Notes under the pieces: generated by a model
The model's input: the letters and a program-made list of their open reading frames with translations, nothing else
Databases searched by the model: none
Told to the model about the DNA's origin: nothing
NCBI RefSeq assembly: GCF_036323735.1
Contig: NC_086037.1
Location: 55,848,502-55,912,501 of the forward strand
Source: Rattus norvegicus
Taxonomy: Eukaryota; Chordata; Mammalia; Rodentia; Muridae
DNA: 64,000 nucleotides
Direction of reading: 5' to 3'
Made by a program: the position numbers and the translations under genes
In this document: one piece after another, positions 13,401 to 24,400 of the stretch
How the letters are laid out: each line of letters begins with the position of its first letter
How positions within the stretch are numbered: the first letter of the stretch is position 1

Positions 13401-16400
13401 TGTTTGTAATTCTGTTTCTATGGGATCTTAATGACTGCACTCTTCTGGTCTCTAACGGGCCCAGACATGCCCTTGGTACACTAATATGTATATAATTATT
13501 TATACAAATATATATAAATACACACACAATGTGTGTATGTAGGCAAAACATACATAATGAAAATTTTATACTAAAGATAAAAATAGTAAATTTTAAAATA
13601 TTTTAAAATGTTTAAGAGATGAACGAATCTCTAGAAAGTAAATTCTGGCATATCTAGGTTCTCAGACATAGCTAATTTTCCTATCAACAAAACCCTTTGG
13701 TATTCTCTATTGGGTAACGAAGGCAGCCTCTGAAATGCTATGTAGTAAGATCTTAAGAAAGGGGAGGGATGGAGAGATGGTTCAGTGCACTGGCTGTTCT
13801 TCCAGAGGACCTGAGTTCTGTTCCCAGCATCCACATGGTGGTGGCACAGCCATCTGTTACTATAGCTTCAGATCTCATGCCTTCTCTGACCTCCATTTGC
13901 ACTAGGCACACAAATGGTGCACATACGCATGTGAGGCAAAAGCACTCATATGTAAAATAGCTAAATTAAAAAATATATTCTTGTCAGGCAGTGGTGGTGC
14001 ACACCTTTAATCCTAGCACGTGGGAGGCAGAGGTAGGTGGATTTCTGTGAGACTAGCCTGGTCTACAGAGCCAGTTCCATGACAGTCAGGGCTACACAAA
14101 GAAACCTTGTCTCAAAAAACCTAAACCCAAATCCAACCAAAAGCCAAACCAAAAAGATTGTGACAGAAACATAATCATTATCAATATAAACATAATTCAT
14201 ATCAATATGAATGGGGTGCCGACAGCTCAGCTGGTAAAGTTCCACCACAGAAGCATGACGGCCTGGGTTTAGATGTCCAGCACTCAGGTAAAAGCTGAGT
14301 AGTGGTACACACCTATGACACCAAGGAGAGCAGGACGGTAGTGAGCCAGGAGGATCCTGGGATATCTAGCTGCATGGACATACTCCAGGTTCAGAGGAAA
14401 ATCTGTTTCTCTCTCACACAGAGTATTTCCTACAAGAGCTCCATCCGTCCTACATTTTCAAGTGGTCGGTATGGCAGTGCTGCCTAGTGCACAGTGCTAT
14501 ACAGCCCAGCCGCACTTCCAATAAAACCTCTTCTGAGAGCTATTAGGTGTATTTTATCACGAGGCACTCCTTTTTTTTTTTTTTTTTTTTTCTTTTTTTT
14601 TTTCGGAGCTGGGGACCGAACCCAGGGCCTTGTGCTCGCTAGGCAAGCGCTCTACCACTGAGCTAAATCCCCAACCCCACGAGGCACTCCTTTTACTCAA
14701 AGCCTGGCCTATCAAAGGTTGCACTGCACTCTCAGTACTGCCTAGAGCAACTCCAAGTATGGGGCCACTGCCCCCATTTTACTATATGTCATTGCCCTAC
14801 ATTCTCTTCAGTTACAGTAAAAACCATCTGGCCTGTGTCAGCCCCATAAAGATAAGACCAATGCCTCAATAAATAAAAAAGCCTTGAACCTCTACAAACA
14901 TCCTGCTATCAGCCACATTTTGAGACAGGTTACTCAAGGACTAACCCCAACTAAGAAATTTCTTCTCTATCATCCTCTGAACATCTGCTTGAGGTTTTAG
15001 GCTTTAAAAAGAGCCTGCTCCCTCCCTTCAGAGAAGCAGCTCGGTACCTGAATCTGACTGCATCCTTAGCCAGCTAGAAGTGCTTCCCACAGTGAATAAA
15101 GGTGCTTCTGGTTTCTTTCTGACTTTGAAGGTTCTGTCCTCATTATCTGAGCAACCCCAGACCCCAACAGTATCAGAATCCAGGTTCTTCAGACACTTTC
15201 TAAAAGCAGATAAAAATGTGTGTAAACCCTGTAGTCTTCCAAAGGGCTTACCTAATAAGACATGTTCCTGACATCCAGAAATCACCTGTCAGCCAATATT
15301 TTATTCAAAGTTCTAAGAGTATAAAAGAAAAACAAAAAGACTTTCAGCTATGATGAATGAATCTGTAGCATTTCAGTCTCTACTAAGAAAATCAGGTGCA
15401 CATGCACACTTGTAGTCCCAGCTACCCATGAGGCTCGGGTGGGAGGATCCTTGATGCTAGGTGTCCAAGGCTAGCAAGGACAACATAGTGGGATCCCACA
15501 TGCACTCTGTACCCCAAGCAGATCCTGAACTTCTGATCCTTCAAAGCAGCTGGATTATGGGCCTGCACTACCACCAGACCACTCGGGGATCCAGTGTCTA
15601 AAGAAAAAGAGAAAGCTATACTGGAAGAAAAAGGATAGTCAGGAGAGAGATAGAAGATTATCACTGTATACACATGCATACAGTCTCGTGTGTCCAAGGC
15701 TGGCCTCAAACTTGCTGTGTTGCCTAGAATGACCTTGAGGTTTGACCTCCAGCCTGCAAGATCTCTGAAATGCTGGGATTGTACATAGGCATGCCACTCA
15801 ATGCTTGTTTTGTGCAGTGCAAGGGATCAAACTCAGGACCTCACATTTGCTAAGCAAGCACTCACTCTACAACTACCTGAGCCACAAACCTTGCCCCTCC
15901 CACACTCACGTTTAATTATGTAGATTACCTCCTACTCAGAGACATAATATGATTTGTTTTTAAAAATTTAAAGCCAAAATGAAAGTCCACAAGAATCCAA
16001 AATGCTGAAATTTGTTTTTTTTTTTTTTTTATTTTTGAGATAGGGTCTCCTTACGTAGTCTTGGCTAGAATGAACTCAGAGATCCCCTGCCTCTGCCTAC
16101 TAAGTGTGGGATTAAAGGCCTGTGCTACCAGGCCAAGTCTTGAGAACTGATTTACGGGGACTGAGGAAGAGCTGTTCTGACTGGTAAGTACTCACAGGCG
16201 AAGCTCCTCGAAGGACTTCACTGAGTAGAGCGGGGAGCTCGGGTCCCTCTGCAGGACTTCCACTTGGTTGGTGTTATCCACAAGATTGCTTCTGATCAGC
16301 TTGTTGAGTAAAGACTGAGCAGCTCTGTCCTCTGTCAGGAGAGAACAGATTTTCTTCATCCACTGGGGAATTCTCACCCGAGGAAATGCACTTTCCCATC

Positions 16401-18386
16401 TCTGCTCTAGACAAGCAATCACGGTGGAGAAAAGCCACTCCCTGTACAGTTTAAGTTACTGGAGACAGGGTCTTACTTGAACTCACAGCATCCTCCTGCT
16501 GCAGGGACTGAGTACTTGGATTCCTGTCTCTGCACTAAGCTATTTTTGTTTTAAACTTCATTTGCCTCAGCCTCTCAAGCAGCTGAGACCACAAGCACAT
16601 GATGCCTATTTCCTCAATCACCTTATAGCTATCGTGACGCCCTTTGGTTTGTTTTTCCAGTGATGGGGATAGAACTCACGGCCTAACACAAGTGTTTGGC
16701 CCTTGAGGTGCATGTCCAACCTGACACACCTGCTCTGCACATTTGTGCATGTGTAATGTATGTGTCTGTATGAGTTCAAAGGTGCACATACGTGTGAAGT
16801 CTGAGATTGAGATTGTGCATCTTCCTCACCTGCTTCCTCAGCTCATGACAGGGTCTCAGTGAGCCTGCAGCTGACTAGTTGTTTAGAATGGCTAGGCGGA
16901 GAGCTTGGGATCGCACTGCAAGCGTCACACCACCCCTCCCTCAGTGCCAGGCTTACACACACATGCCACTGCATGTGTTTTCACGAGCTAGAAACTGGGG
17001 GCACAACTCAGGTCATGCTTTCACGGAGGCACTTTAGTGAGTGAGCCATCTTCCCAGATCTGACATCCTACTGCTGAAGAGATTTTCTCCAGCTTCCGGG
17101 ACAGCAAACTCTTCATCTCCCCTCACTTCCCTGTTCCCATAAGAGTGTCGCTAGCTCCAGTGGTTAGGCAGGGTCACATGAGGTCTCTCACAGCATACTT
17201 CAAAGAATGGTTACCTTTCTCTTCTTCCTCTGTCTTTTCTGCAGTGGTGCTGGTTTTGATAACACCTACACAAGAGAACAGCTGTCATTAGAAAGGCAAC
17301 CACTAAACCCACCTAAGGCTGGGACACTAAACACTAAAACTCACTAAGTGAATGACTGTAAGGAGATGACATTTCTTCACATTTAATGGATTTTATGTCT
17401 ACAAAGTATGTTAAGTGCATAAGAAAAACTTAAATTTGAACTGAGAATCACAAAAATATGTGGCTGCTGGTTACTTGATTATTCTAAAATACAGCAAAGC
17501 ATTACATAGTAAATTCTATTCTCTTTTACCTATGACACTAGAAAAAAAAAATTTTTTTTTTTCGGAGCTGGGGACCGAACCCAGGGCCTTGCGCTTGCTA
17601 GGCAAGCGCTCTACCACTGAGCTAAATCTCCAACCCCACTAGAAAAACTCTTAAAAGTCTGACTAAACATTTTGTGATGAGACTATATGGAAATAGACAC
17701 TTTCAGGCTCTGAGAACAGAAATATAAAATCATAGAATACTTATAGAGTATTGCATAGTGGTGACTGAAATCCCAAGACTAAGAAAGCAGAATCAAGCTT
17801 ACCCAGAATTTGAGGCTAGCCTGGTCTATATATAAATTCCAAGTCAGTCAAGGATATATATGGAGACCTTGTTCTAAAACACTAAAAATAAAACAATTTT
17901 GCAGAGAGTACTTTGTTTTGTTTTCGAGACAACTGTCATGTAGTCCAGGCTAGCCTGCAGTTTGCTATGTAGCAGGGGATCATGCTGAACCTCTAACCCT
18001 CGTGCTCCTACTTCCACATATTTAGATTACAAAAAAGGCAACAGCATGACTGTCTTATATGGCACTAAGCTCCTGCATGCTACAATATCGTCACCCCTAC
18101 TTTGAAAATTTTTGTAAAAATTGAGAAGGATTGGATAAAAGTATTTGCTGTCAAACCTGATGACCCAAGTTCAATCTCCAGGTCACACCTGGCAGGACAG
18201 AACCAACTCCTGTAAGCTGTGCTCCGACCTCCACATGGGTGTGACACATCCGTCTCACACACACAATAACAACATTTCCAAAGATTTATTTTCAAGCCTG
18301 CTGGTGGTGGCCTGCGCCTTTAATGACTGCACTTGGATTAGTGCCTGCACTTGGAGAGGCAGGTGAAAACCTGTCTCAAAAAAACC

Positions 18387-18417
<31 letters not shown>

Positions 18418-21400
18418 TGAAGAGATGGCTCAGTGGTTAAGAGCACTGACTGCTCTTCCAGAGGTCCTGAGTTCAATTCCCAGCAACCACATGGTGGCTC
18501 ATAACCATCTGTAATGGGATGCTCTCTTCTGATGTGTCTGAAGACAGCTACAGTGTACTAATATATAAATAAAATAAATAAATCTTTAAAAAAAAACAAA
18601 AAAAAAAGGAAAAGGAAAGAAAGAAATTCTTTTAGATTAAATTATATGTCTATGCACGTTCACAAGAGGGCAGGTGTCCTGAGGCCAGGAGGGTGTAGTT
18701 ACAGGATGCTGTGAATCAACTGCCTGATGGGCTGCTGAGAACACAGCTGGACTTCGGCAAAAGCACTGAGAACTCCGAAGCAGAGAGTCATCTCTCCGTG
18801 CCACAATATGTTCTCAAATGCTTATACTCTTGACCTAGCAAATGTATCTTGGGTAAATTGTTGTACAAAAACATTACACAAGGTAAAGTATTTCAGCTCA
18901 CGGTGATTCTAAGATCTAGTTTAGGATATCAAATTGAGACAAACACGATTAATCTCAACCAACATAAGGGGACGTTGTGTAGCTCAGCTTGCAAAGAACT
19001 ATAGGTGCACGAAAAATCAATTCTGTGCATTATTTTGTCACCTCTCAGACAGAGGTTGTGACAGGGAAAGACAACCAGGAGATGACAAAGAATGAAATAG
19101 GAGTCCCCATACATAAAGATCCTTTGGAGCATCATTCAAAATTCAGATCCAGGCACAGTAACGGTCTGCAATCCTCAAACTTAGGATGCCAAGGCTAGAG
19201 GCATCTGTGCATTCGAGTCCAGCCTCAGTTATAGAGCACGGCCTTGCTACCAAAAAACCACAAATGACCAAGCTAAGAGAAATGAAACTAAATTAAAATG
19301 TCCCTAACAGTCATCACTTCTGTGTCATGGACTGAACCCAGCACTCCTAAAATTCATTTATCCTTGTCCTAACCCCCTGTACCTCAGAAAGGGATCTTAT
19401 CTGAAAATGGGGTCACTGCAGATACCACTGCTTAAGTGTACCCTATCCAAAATGTTACTGGACCTATATAAAAAGGGGGTACACCTATGGCTAAGGAGTG
19501 ACAGAGTATTTGCCTCAAGTGTTTGTGACTCTGAGTTTACTCCCAGCACTTTCAATCAGTCAATCGATGGAAGAAGAAAGGCTACTTGAGAGAATGCTAT
19601 GTGAAGTGAGGGCAGAGATCTGAGTAAAATTGTTAAAACTCAAGAAATACCAAAGACCGCCAGCAAAGCACTAGGAGCCAGGGCTGTGGGTTGGAGTTTG
19701 TTTGTTCGTTTGTAGCTCTAGCTGGTCTCTAGCTCGGAAGCCCGCCTGCCTCTGCTTCCCCTGGACACAGGCCTGCAGCACCCGGCAGCTATTACGATTT
19801 AAACAGCACACCTTTGAGTGCTTCCTCAGAGGTTAGGGAGACCAGCAAATGGACGCCTTGGTGTGAGAACAGTACTATAACAGCATGGAGGGGCGCCTTG
19901 TGCCTTTATGGATTTTCTGAGTTATTGATTTTTGTTTGTTTCTGAAACAGAGTTTTGCTATGTCCTTAGCAGGAGGGATCTAAAACCTCCTGCCCAGGGG
20001 AATCACAGATGAGAGCCACCACGCCTGGACCCAAAGATTCAAACCTTAAACAGGAGAATACAATAGTGACTTTTGTTTTTAAGGCATCAGAAGCTAGAAA
20101 AATCTGGAAAACATTCCCTCTTCAGAAATTCCTAATTCGGGCTCCATTCCAGGGCTGACATGTTACGCATGGGCTCTAGGACAATCTCACTGCTCGTTGC
20201 AGGGAGCCCTGGCACCAGCCCAGGTAAACTTGGTACCTAGTCTGTAGTTACCGTTGACTCACCATTGGTGTCTGCTTTGACTTTCTCTTCCTTGATCTGC
20301 AAACTGTTCATCTGAGTGAGAACAAAAGGAAACAGTAAGCAAAAGACCCAACCAAGGAAGGCAGTGGAATGCCTCATAAGCAGTTAGCAGAAACTATTGC
20401 AGAGCTGGCTGGGGAGCTGGCTTGTTCTACACAATATAGAAGTACTAAGGGCCTGGGCAAACCATCTCCTGTTTCCTCAGCAGCATAAACAGAGCAAGTG
20501 GGCACGGGTTAACCATAATGGTATGGGGACACTGGGAAAGAAGCTTCAAACATTTGTTTTTCTAACATACACTTTTTCTACAACATATCCAAGTTTCTGT
20601 TTGTTTGGGTTTTTAGTGAAGCAAGGGTCAAACCCAGGACACTAAACAAACTGGACAGGTGTGCTGCCAGCCTCTTTAACCCCAAACTTAAACAGCAGCA
20701 AGTTACCTGTCCTACCGACCACCTGCATGCAAGTTAGAGAGCAGCACAGTAAGCCAGTGTAGTAAAATAGGCCTTTCTTTATCCAGTACCTGGGAGGTGG
20801 AGGCAGGAAGATCAGAGCTGAGGGTCACTGAGTTAGAAGCCAGCTTGCACCAGGAGACTTACAAATGTAACAATCAGAGTCACAGGTATTTAATAACACA
20901 GAACTGTCCACAGTAAGAGCTGAAGGTGGCGTGGACAATCTTGATTGTCCACTCGATGGTATGTATAATGAAAGACAAGCTCCTGAGAGGTTCACCTGAC
21001 GTAGGAAGACCTACACTGAAGTGCAGGCTGCACCTTTCCCAGCCCTAGGGTCCAGGATTGAATGAGGAGTGAATGCAAGCAGCTGCAGCAGCGTCTCTCT
21101 CCTGACTTGAGGATGTGGCACAGTTCCCTGCACCATGCCTTCCACCATTACAGACCATGTGCCCTTCTTAAACTAGGAGGCAAAAATACTTTGTGTGTGT
21201 GGGGGTGGGGGTGGGGGGGTTGTCTATGACATGGCTCTTTGTGTAGCCATGGATGTTCTAGAACTCAACAGGTAGACGAGAATGGCCTCAAACTCAGAGA
21301 TCCACCTGCCTCTACCTCCTGAGTACTGGACTGAAGGCACGTGCCACCTCACCAAGCCGAGATAAACTCTTGCTCTTGTCATGTATTTGTATTTTGCCAC

Positions 21401-22831
21401 AGCAAAGACAACAGCATCTAAGACAGATGATTTAGGTTCCCGGAACCTTGGGTCTGTCCCCAAGATCCCTAAGTTAACATCATGGGTTATTGGTGTTTAC
21501 AGACAGGGTCTTTGTGCATAGCCTTGGGTCCTTGAACTCAGAGATGATTCACCTGTTTCAGCTTCCCATGTGCTGATATTAAAAGTGTGAACCGGGCTGG
21601 AGAGATGGCTCAATGGTTTAAGAACATGGACTGCTCTTCCAGAGGTCCTGAGTTCAATTCTCAGCAACCACATGGTGGCTCATAACCATCTGTAATGGGA
21701 TCTGATGCCCTCTTCTGGTGTGTGTGAAGACAGCGACAATGTACTCACATAAAATAAAATATTAAACAAAAGTGTGAACCAACAACACACCTGGGGACTG
21801 TTACTCTTCCTAGAGTCACTGTACTGACTTTGCCAAGTGGTAATGTCCTTCCCAAGTTGCCCTCTCCAACCGACCTACTGTGCGCTCCTGTGCATTACGG
21901 AGTTCCTACTGCTGCGAGGAAACAGCATACCAGGACAATCTACACAAGCGCTCCTCGGGCTCGTGGTTCTAGCGTTAGTCTAGCGATAAGGGTCCATGAA
22001 GCAGAGCAAAGCATGGTGACCGGGGCTGGGTGCTGAAGGCCTACATCTTTAACTGTACTGGAAATCAGGCAGCCTCTAAGGGACATACTTTCCCCAGCAA
22101 AGCCAAACCTCCTAAGACTCCCTAACCAGTAGCACCAAATGGGGACCAAGTGTCAAAATGTCCAAGTCTATGGGGAACGTCTCATTTAAACTACCAGTTT
22201 AAGAGTTTAGGAACCAGGTTTTCTACAGAAAAAGCAGGTGAACACAATTTCTCCTTTAATGGGGGAGAGGCCATGAGAAAGCAGACAAACCTGGGAAAGG
22301 TATCACACACCTGTAGTCCCAGCACTTAGGAGGCAGAGGCAGGTGGATCTCTGAGTCTACAGAGCAAATTCCAGGACATCCAGGACTACACATAATTAAA
22401 CTGGAGAAGAAAAAAAACCCCAAACCTCGCAGTCACTACCTTTTAGGAATAATCACTAGATTTGAGACTTCAGACGCGACTCATAGGATTGCTCAGTGGG
22501 TAGCTCACGTTACTAACCCCAACAAATTGAAGAAAGAGAATTACCCTCACAAGTTATCTCCTGACCTCCACACATGAACTGTAGCACATGCATGCTCAAA
22601 TTACACATGTACATACACAAAGCAAATCCAAACAAAAACAAACAAACAAACAAAGAAACAGAAAAACAATTGCTGCTGGTTCTTCTACTGAACTGGTTCA
22701 GCGGTTAAGGGAGCTTGCTGCTCTAGCAGAGGGCCAGCACAAGTTTGAAATCCCAGCTCCAGGGGATCCAACACCCTCTTTCTAACATATGCAGGCACAA
22801 GTGTGGTGCACAGATACACACAGGCAAAACA

Positions 22832-22869
<38 letters not shown>

Positions 22870-23638
22870 CATATTTATTAAAAGTATTGAGGCCACCCTG
22901 AGTTAAACAGTGAGGCCAGTTGGGCTGTGTCAAAAACAAAACAAAGGCCGCAAATCGGTAACCCAAACACTAAGAGGAGGCAAAGAGATAGGAATTCAGG
23001 CTCTCATGGCCGGTCTCAGCTACACAGCAAGTCAGAGGGCAGTCTGGGCTACACTATCTCGAACCCTCCACCGTTCACCCAAAAAAACTCAAAATCAAAA
23101 CAACCTAATAAATAAAACTAAACGTCACTTAAAATAGTAACTAAACATGTATGTGTTGCTAAGTGAAGCATTAACACAAACAAAAAAAAACCTGGTATTC
23201 TGGAGAGCTTCAAACTGCCAACTGTCAGTTAAGCATGATTGCAGTGACTGTTAGGTGAAAAACAGCATGAACTCACTCAAAAACTGTCCCTCAACAATAA
23301 AAAAAAAAGAGAATTTTATGTTGCCATTTCTTATAAGAAGTCAAGAGAAGGGCCAATTTGGAGCCTCACACACATAATGAGGTACAGAGTCACCGCGGGA
23401 GCAACTTTTTAGTCCAAACTCGGATAAGCAGCTCACTGCGGGTTTTCTTCGCTCTAGGAGCAAATCAGCACTAAGTGATCGCCCGCAGCAGACTCCAGTG
23501 TGCGCGGGCCCGCCAGACTCGGAGGTTCGGGTGCTGGAAACTGGGTCCTCCTCAGTCCCCCATCCCCGCCAGGCCACTGACCGACTTGACAGCGGCTTCC
23601 TGCTCGTCCACCGCCAGCGCCCAGGAGTCGGTGGCCAT
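4374..23638 (-). CDS. Ddx19a: Ddx19a, DEAD-box ATP-dependent RNA helicase DDX19A (12 coding exons)
   Basis: ATPase of the DDX19/Dbp5 family. Family knowledge: it acts at the cytoplasmic side of the nuclear pore with NUP214 and GLE1-InsP6 to strip export factors from mRNPs. Spliced CDS on the minus strand: 23582-23638, 20263-20311, 17215-17265, 16196-16331, 11685-11777, 9132-9234, 8637-8751, 7352-7529, 6791-7028, 5334-5496, 4787-4978, 4374-4435. The exons sum to 1437 nt (478 aa plus stop), keep frame at every junction, and all introns are GT-AG. Visible motifs: Q-motif region around 110-123, Walker A SQSGTGKT (Lys143), PTYELALQ (170-176), TPGT (216-219), DEAD (241-244, Glu242), SAT, and HRIGRTGR (424-431, Arg428). 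The start MATDSWALAVDEQEAAVKS and the length of 478 match my memory of human DDX19A, while the paralogue reads EQEAAAES. The 3' half is nearly identical to Ddx19b. Confidence 0.96.
4787..4978 (-). CDS. Ddx19a: Ddx19a coding exon 11 (motif VI)
   Basis: Encodes GIDVEQVSVVINFDLPVDKD through IQEHF. It contains motif VI HRIGRTGR with the arginine finger Arg428. It is identical to the Ddx19b exon. Confidence 0.96.
5334..5496 (-). CDS. Ddx19a: Ddx19a coding exon 10
   Basis: Encodes TRKTASWLAAELSKEGHQVA through TTNVCARG (RecA2, motifs IV to V). The sequence is identical to the Ddx19b exon. The acceptor is TTTTTCCAG and the donor GTGAGC. Confidence 0.95.
5502..6768. other. Ddx19a intron 9 (unconverted part)
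   Basis: Holds an ID SINE at 5941 and old SINE-like sequence near 5650-5810 and 6280-6420. No similarity to Ddx19b intron 9. Confidence 0.7.
5941..6050 (+). mobile_element. ID SINE
   Basis: Ddx19a intron 9. Typical ID body (GGGGATTTAGCTC start, GTCCCCAGCTCC end) with an A-rich tail. Confidence 0.95.
6791..7028 (-). CDS. Ddx19a: Ddx19a coding exon 9 (SAT)
   Basis: Encodes MLPRNCQMLLFSATFEDSVW through MIFCH. It includes motif III (SAT) and the linker into RecA domain 2. It ends in phase 0. It has one synonymous difference (6899) from the Ddx19b exon. Confidence 0.96.
7352..7529 (-). CDS. Ddx19a: Ddx19a coding exon 8 (TPGT, DEAD)
   Basis: Encodes LERGQKVGEQIVIGTPGTVL through SIRIQR and contains motif Ib (TPGT) and motif II (DEAD, 241-244). 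It has one base difference from the Ddx19b exon, at 7455 (Leu227 here, Met in Ddx19b). Confidence 0.96.
7638..7675 (-). mobile_element. 5'-truncated ID SINE fragment
   Basis: Only the last 25 or so bases of the ID body plus the T-run remain. It is flanked by the duplicated AATGTCAGATTTCT, so the truncation happened at insertion. Confidence 0.85.
7722..7835 (+). mobile_element. ID SINE
   Basis: Full-length body and tail in Ddx19a intron 7, flanked by target-site duplication AAGATGGCTTAGTATG. Confidence 0.96.
8637..8751 (-). CDS. Ddx19a: Ddx19a coding exon 7 (motif Ia)
   Basis: Encodes CLCLSPTYELALQTGKVIEQ through VRGNK. It holds motif Ia (PTYELALQ). It differs from the Ddx19b exon at about 14 of 115 bases, with His188 where Ddx19b has Tyr. 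Confidence 0.95.
8752..9131. other. Ddx19a intron 6
   Basis: Short intron of 380 bp. I see no repeat or other feature in it; the Ddx19b counterpart is 3.3 kb. Confidence 0.6.
9132..9234 (-). CDS. Ddx19a: Ddx19a coding exon 6 (Walker A)
   Basis: Encodes PQNLIAQSQSGTGKTAAF through PADRHPQ, with the P-loop Lys143. It differs from the Ddx19b exon at about 18 of 103 bases and gives Arg154, Asp159 and Arg160 where Ddx19b has Gln, Asn and Asn. Confidence 0.95.
9404..9490 (+). mobile_element. ID SINE (inverted pair with 9562-9655)
   Basis: Full-length ID in Ddx19a intron 5, followed by a TATG/CA simple repeat. Confidence 0.95.
9562..9655 (-). mobile_element. ID SINE, reverse orientation
   Basis: Full-length inverted ID, flanked by duplicated CTTTTTATTTTC. 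Confidence 0.95.
11685..11777 (-). CDS. Ddx19a: Ddx19a coding exon 5 (Q motif)
   Basis: Encodes KPQLLQGVYAMGFNRPSKIQ through MMLAEP. It contains the Q-motif segment that contacts adenine. It differs from the Ddx19b exon at about 10 of 93 bases, mostly synonymous, with Met124 in place of Leu. Confidence 0.95.
11778..16195. other. Ddx19a intron 4
   Basis: Longest Ddx19a intron (4.4 kb). Reverse B2-type near 12050-12260, forward B2-type near 13303-13480 and 13764-13950, B1 near 13985-14122 (+) and 16018-16137 (-), ID at 14570. No exon-like signal. Confidence 0.7.
14570..14677 (-). mobile_element. ID SINE
   Basis: Ddx19a intron 4, flanked by target-site duplication CACGAGGCACTCCTTTT. Confidence 0.96.
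16196..16331 (-). CDS. Ddx19a: Ddx19a coding exon 4
   Basis: Encodes EDRAAQSLLNKLIRSNLVDN through FEELRL (residues 53-98). All 136 bases match exon 4 of Ddx19b (48452-48587), while the flanking introns diverge within a few bases. Confidence 0.95.
16332..17214. other. Ddx19a intron 3
   Basis: Old, diverged SINE-like sequence near 16455-17060 and otherwise unique. Nothing else seen. Confidence 0.55.
17215..17265 (-). CDS. Ddx19a: Ddx19a coding exon 3
   Basis: Encodes GVIKTSTTAEKTEEEEK, part of the N-terminal extension that in the family folds into an autoinhibitory helix. It is one codon shorter than the Ddx19b exon (51 against 54 nt), which explains the 478 against 479 residue lengths. Confidence 0.92.
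17551..17637 (-). mobile_element. ID SINE
   Basis: Ddx19a intron 2, flanked by duplicated CACTAGAAAAA. Confidence 0.95.
18414..18598 (+). mobile_element. B2 SINE
   Basis: Ddx19a intron 2. GGCTGAAGAGATGGCTCAG start, CCAGAGGTCC core and AATAAA-rich tail. Confidence 0.93.
20263..20311 (-). CDS. Ddx19a: Ddx19a coding exon 2
   Basis: Encodes MNSLQIKEEKVKADTN plus one base of the next Gly codon. The acceptor is CTCAG and the donor is GTGAGT. This is the charged N-terminal extension before the helicase core. Confidence 0.92.
21594..21769 (+). mobile_element. B2 SINE
   Basis: Ddx19a intron 1. Flanked by AAAGTGTGAACC duplications. Confidence 0.94.
22833..22868. repeat. (CA)n microsatellite
   Basis: CA run in Ddx19a intron 1, at the 3' end of a B2-like element. 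Confidence 0.95.
23582..23638 (-). CDS. Ddx19a: Ddx19a coding exon 1
   Basis: Encodes residues 1-19 and ends in phase 0. The ATG at 23638 sits in GC-rich promoter sequence. The donor reads GTCAGT, weaker than the GTGAGT of the matching Ddx19b exon. The Val-Lys-Ser ending distinguishes DDX19A from DDX19B. Confidence 0.93.
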
Positions 23639-23830
23639 GGTCCCCAAGACGAGCCGACCTGCAGAGAGGCTCCGCACTCCAACACCAGCGTTGAGTCCCA
23701 ACCCGCGCCAAGTGCCACTAGTGCGGAGCGGAAAAAGACCTGCGCGAAGTTGACGTCAGTTCCGGCCCCTCGTGGCCGTCTTCCACCGGCGCTCCGCCCA
23801 GAGGAACATAAGCGTGCTTAGCTTAGCGCT
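23639..23830 (-). promoter_or_regulatory. Ddx19a: Ddx19a promoter / 5' UTR region
   Basis: CpG-rich segment immediately upstream of the Ddx19a ATG, with a palindromic CRE and an adjacent ETS-type TTCCGG. No TATA box is visible. CpG density falls off above about 23830, where SINE-derived sequence begins. Confidence 0.65.
23751..23758. promoter_or_regulatory. Palindromic CRE TGACGTCA
   Basis: Perfect 8-bp cAMP-response element 113 bp upstream of the Ddx19a ATG, followed within 5 bp by an ETS core. It would bind CREB/ATF factors. The Ddx19b promoter has only CGTCA half-sites. Confidence 0.6.
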
Positions 23831-24212
23831 TTAGAGTCCTACTTCGCTTATCCCGGAATTCGAAGCCAGCCTGATCTACCGAGAGAGTTCCAGGACGGCC
23901 AGGGCCCCCCGCCCCCCCCCCCCACACACACACACACAAACCGTGCCTCGAAACGCTAAAAAAGAAAAAAGAAGTCCCATTTCGCTAGGTGCAATCTCTT
24001 TGAGTTAAGGTTCTAGAGCCCTGCAAAGAGTTACTTAGTATTCGCTCCATCACTTAATTTCATACTAAAATTCTTCCCTATTTTGGTTTTGAAACAAGGC
24101 TACCTTTCTTTAATCGTCTTAAACGCCAAGATTACAAGGGATCGGACGCTCTCTAGTGGCCTTTGCGGTCATAGACACACATGCACACACACACTTAAAA
24201 ATAAGATGAGCT

Positions 24213-24400
24213 GGGCTGGAGAGATGGCTCAGTGGTTAAGAGCACTGACTGCTCTTCCAGAGGTCCTGAGTTCAAATCCCAGCAACCACATGGTGGCTCA
24301 CAACCATCTGTAATGGGATCTGGTGCCCTCTTCTGGTGTGTCTGAAGACAGCTGCAGTGTACTTACATATAATAAATAAATAAATCTTAAAAAAAAAAAA
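24213..24400 (+). mobile_element. B2 SINE
   Basis: Intergenic, upstream of Ddx19a. Flanked by ATGAGCTG copies. Confidence 0.94.

Larger units (their letters stand above)
17266..20262. other. Ddx19a intron 2
   Basis: ID at 17551, B2 at 18414, an A-run near 18388-18413, and old SINE fragments near 18120-18260. The remainder looks unique. Confidence 0.65.
20312..23581. other. Ddx19a intron 1
   Basis: B2 at 21594, B1-like near 21230-21350 (-) and 22295-22410 (+), CA repeat at 22833, and a GGGGTG run near 21199-21220. The remainder looks unique. Confidence 0.65.
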
